DNA from: Acetatifactor sp.
Lineage (GTDB): Bacteria; Bacillota; Clostridia; Lachnospirales; Lachnospiraceae
Assembly (NCBI GenBank): GCA_024693365.1
Contig: JAILLF010000041.1
Coordinates: 25,652 to 89,651 of the forward strand
Reading direction: 5' to 3'
DNA: 64,000 nucleotides
Positions within the stretch are counted from its first letter, which is position 1. Every line of letters starts with the position of its first letter. Below, in pieces: positions 62,407 to 64,000 of this stretch. The position numbers were made by a program, and so were the translations under genes. The notes beneath the pieces were generated by a model, which saw nothing but the letters and a program-made list of their open reading frames with translations, was not told the DNA's origin and ran no database searches.

Positions 62407-62488
62407 GGATGGGTTCCCGAGTGGCCAAAGGGGACAGACTGTAAATCTGCTGCAAATTGCTTCGGTGGTTCGAATCCACCCCCATCCA
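62407..62488 (+). tRNA. tRNA-Tyr (GUA anticodon)
   Basis: Class II tRNA with acceptor GGATGGG/CCCATCC, anticodon stem CAGAC around loop TGTAAAT (anticodon GTA), a long variable arm TGCAAATTGCTTCG and T arm GGTGGTTCGAATCCACC. No CCA is encoded. Confidence 0.95.
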
Positions 62489-62573
62489 TTCGCGCAAGAT
62501 CCTGCGCATCGTTTGCCAGACCTCTTGGCCTGCGCCCGATGCGTACGAATAACGATACTTGCGTGATGCGTTT

Positions 62574-62657
62574 GCTGGCATGGCGGAATAGGCAGACGCA
62601 AGGGACTTAAAATCCCTCGGTGGCAACACCGTGCCGGTTCAAGTCCGGCTGCCAGCA
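62574..62657 (+). tRNA. tRNA-Leu (UAA anticodon)
   Basis: Class II tRNA with acceptor GCTGGCA/TGCCAGC, anticodon stem AGGGA/TCCCT with loop CTTAAAA (anticodon TAA), a variable arm CGGTGGCAACACCG and T arm GCCGGTTCAAGTCCGGC. No CCA is encoded. It abuts an integrase gene, marking it as an attachment site. Confidence 0.95.
62641..62657. other. att: Probable attachment site at the tRNA-Leu 3' end
   Basis: The 3' half of tRNA-Leu (TTCAAGTCCGGCTGCCAGCA) is the usual crossover for tyrosine integrases. The second att copy would be at the far end of the element, outside the window, so exact borders cannot be set. Confidence 0.55.
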
Positions 62658-62663
62658 CTATGG

Positions 62664-64000
62664 TTATTTACTTAAAAGCCTGAGAATATGCGGTTCTTGG
62701 GCTTTTTTACTTTTAAATTCTATCACATTATTTGGTGTACCAAAGGTGTACCTGGCACAAAAAGCGTTACGGAACTTGGTCAAAGTGGCCTGTTTGCGGG
62801 GATTTGTGTAATGTTTGATGTTGGTGTCAGGCGTATGACCAAGCAGGCAAGCACGCTCCGAAGGAGTAAATTCAGCTTCTTCCAGGCGATTGTTGACGGT
62901 TCTGCGAAAGGCGTAGCTGGTTTTGCAAGGGAGTCCTGCGCGATTGAAAACGTTTCGGATGTATTCCTCGTAAGATTCCGGCAGGACATAGCGACCGTCC
63001 TCGTAGCAGAAAAGGAATTCCGATTCAATGCCAAACTGTTCCCTGCGAGCCTGAAGCTCATCCAAGAGCGCCAGTGCCTTGGGCGTCAGTGGAAACAACC
63101 TTCCGCCCCTGGATTCGCCTTTTTCGTTTTTGGTAAACTGTTGATAGTCACCGTCCGCGTCTATCATCGCATGAATGTGCAAATCCTCCGCTTTAACGTC
63201 CCACGTCTTGAGGGCACACAATTCTCCGGGTCTGCATCCAATTTCGGCATGTAACAGCGCCATAATGTCATAAAAGTAAAAGGAATGGGCCTTGTAATGC
63301 CTGTGGTATTCCAAACGCCGGTTCAATTCTGTCTCAATCCTTTCCATTTCCTCCTCAGAGATAAGGCCTTCGTCATAATCAAAATCCGATTTGATGGTTT
63401 GGTCACAAAGCGCATAACATGGTTTGTTGTTCATTCCCTTGGCAGGATTCTGATAGATGACCATGTTTTCGATGGCAGTGGAAAAGATGTTGTTCAACAG
63501 GGACTTAAAGTTTTTGAAGGCGGACACCTTGAGGGAAAGACGGGTAATCAGTTTCTTGGAATAGTTTTCAAGGTATTTGGGAGTAATGTCCCGCACGTCC
63601 ATGTTTGCCAGTTCCTTGTCAACGAAGCGCGCGTATTCGGCTTTGGTATTTCGGGTCGTTTTTTCATTTCCGGGGTTGCTTTCAGCATATTCCTTTATGT
63701 ATAACCCAAAATAGTAGGACACGGAATGGCTGTGTAGTAATGCGTCGCCGCCGTAGTGGTAGTACAGCTTGTCAATCATGCCTTCGTAGGTTTTGCAAAA
63801 GATAGAATTTCCATCTAACTTAGTAAAATAGTAGTCTTCTCCTTTCCTTTTGGTCGGGTTGATGGCAATCGGATTTCCCCTCTTGCCAACATGAACCCGT
63901 TTTACAATGGCTTCTTTGGTGTTTAGTTCTGCTTTTTTTCTTCTGTTCATCTTTTCATCGTATGAAGCACCGATTATCCCAAGTATATCATCCAATTCGC
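62664..64000 (-). CDS. Tyrosine-type site-specific integrase
   Basis: At least 443 codons, reading towards the tRNA. The N-terminal part carries an AP2-like and SAM-like core-binding region; the catalytic domain has the first Arg in IGCRPGELCAL, then SYAFRRT (usual HxxR replaced by YAFR) and LLGHTPDTNIKHYT with the catalytic Tyr. The real start is either an ATG at 63950 with a weak site or lies beyond the right edge. Position directly after tRNA-Leu shows that an integrated element (ICE or prophage) begins here and extends to the right. Confidence 0.9.
   Translation of the reverse strand, partial: ELDDILGIIGASYDEKMNRRKKAELNTKEAIVKRVHVGKRGNPIAINPTKRKGEDYYFTKLDGNSIFCKTYEGMIDKLYYHYGGDALLHSHSVSYYFGLYIKEYAESNPGNEKTTRNTKAEYARFVDKELANMDVRDITPKYLENYSKKLITRLSLKVSAFKNFKSLLNNIFSTAIENMVIYQNPAKGMNNKPCYALCDQTIKSDFDYDEGLISEEEMERIETELNRRLEYHRHYKAHSFYFYDIMALLHAEIGCRPGELCALKTWDVKAEDLHIHAMIDADGDYQQFTKNEKGESRGGRLFPLTPKALALLDELQARREQFGIESEFLFCYEDGRYVLPESYEEYIRNVFNRAGLPCKTSYAFRRTVNNRLEEAEFTPSERACLLGHTPDTNIKHYTNPRKQATLTKFRNAFCARYTFGTPNNVIEFKSKKAQEPHILRLLSK
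62674..62708 (+). terminator. Terminator after tRNA-Leu
   Basis: AAAAGCC and GGCTTTT plus inner AGAA/TTCT form a stem followed by six T. It overlaps the 3' end of the integrase gene, so element and host share this sequence. Confidence 0.78.

Overview
The window is a bacterial chromosome segment spanning the replication origin. It looks like a low-to-mid GC, spore-forming Firmicute of the class Clostridia, most likely a Lachnospiraceae-type organism. The reasons are the gene order gyrA-gyrB-recF-rlbA-dnaN-dnaA / oriC / rpmH-rnpA-yidD-yidC-jag-mnmE-mnmG-rsmG, the sporulation genes (yabP, yabQ, spoIIE, a CotS-like kinase), and families common in that group (DUF3881, PadR-DUF2812, DUF2975-XRE). 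Genes left of about 8.1 kb run on the minus strand and most genes to the right on the plus strand, as expected for transcription moving away from an origin. The species cannot be named from the sequence alone.

Layout. 1-8.0 kb: gyrase, recF, sliding clamp and initiator (gyrA runs off the left edge). 8.0-8.5 kb: oriC with DnaA boxes. 8.5-16.2 kb: ribosomal protein L34, RNase P protein, membrane insertase, Jag, and the tRNA/rRNA modification genes mnmE, mnmG and rsmG. 16.3-20.2 kb: a DegS-like kinase gene, two perfect parS sites, parA, parB and a DUF4446 gene. 20.3-41 kb: an accessory stretch with serS, a HAD phosphatase, an XRE-methyltransferase, PadR-DUF2812, GH43, SulP, a phosphoesterase, a MerR regulator, an AEC carrier, an ABC exporter and DUF2975-XRE. 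41-52.5 kb: ECF sigma/anti-sigma, a serine hydrolase, serine acetyltransferase, a LeuA-AraC fusion, a PrsA-like foldase, a HAD-CCA-transferase fusion and a CotS-like kinase. 52.5-59.7 kb: the conserved block hup-rqcP-yabP-yabQ-divIC-spoIIE-tilS-hpt-ftsH. 60-64 kb: a GH13 amylase, tRNA-Tyr, tRNA-Leu, and a tyrosine integrase abutting tRNA-Leu, which marks the edge of an integrated element that continues past the window.

Points that stand out. (1) Two intergenic arrays (23.8-24.1 kb and 35.4-35.8 kb) are built from units of exactly 35 nt bounded by the inverted heptamers ACACGCG and CGCGTGT and spaced mostly 17-19 nt apart; I do not recognise them as a known element. (2) ACGT is strongly favoured over ATGT at synonymous sites on both strands. 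(3) Two fusions are unusual: 2-isopropylmalate synthase with an AraC-type DNA-binding domain, and a HAD phosphatase with a CCA-adding enzyme. (4) Many otherwise conserved proteins carry in-frame low-complexity or tandem-repeat inserts, and several intergenic regions carry short tandem repeats, which suggests active repeat slippage. (5) The kinase next to parA has Tyr where the phosphoacceptor His should be. (6) SpoIIE lacks its membrane domain but keeps a promoter with the 21-bp spacing known for Spo0A-activated promoters. All positions and motif counts were read by eye; no database search or alignment was run.
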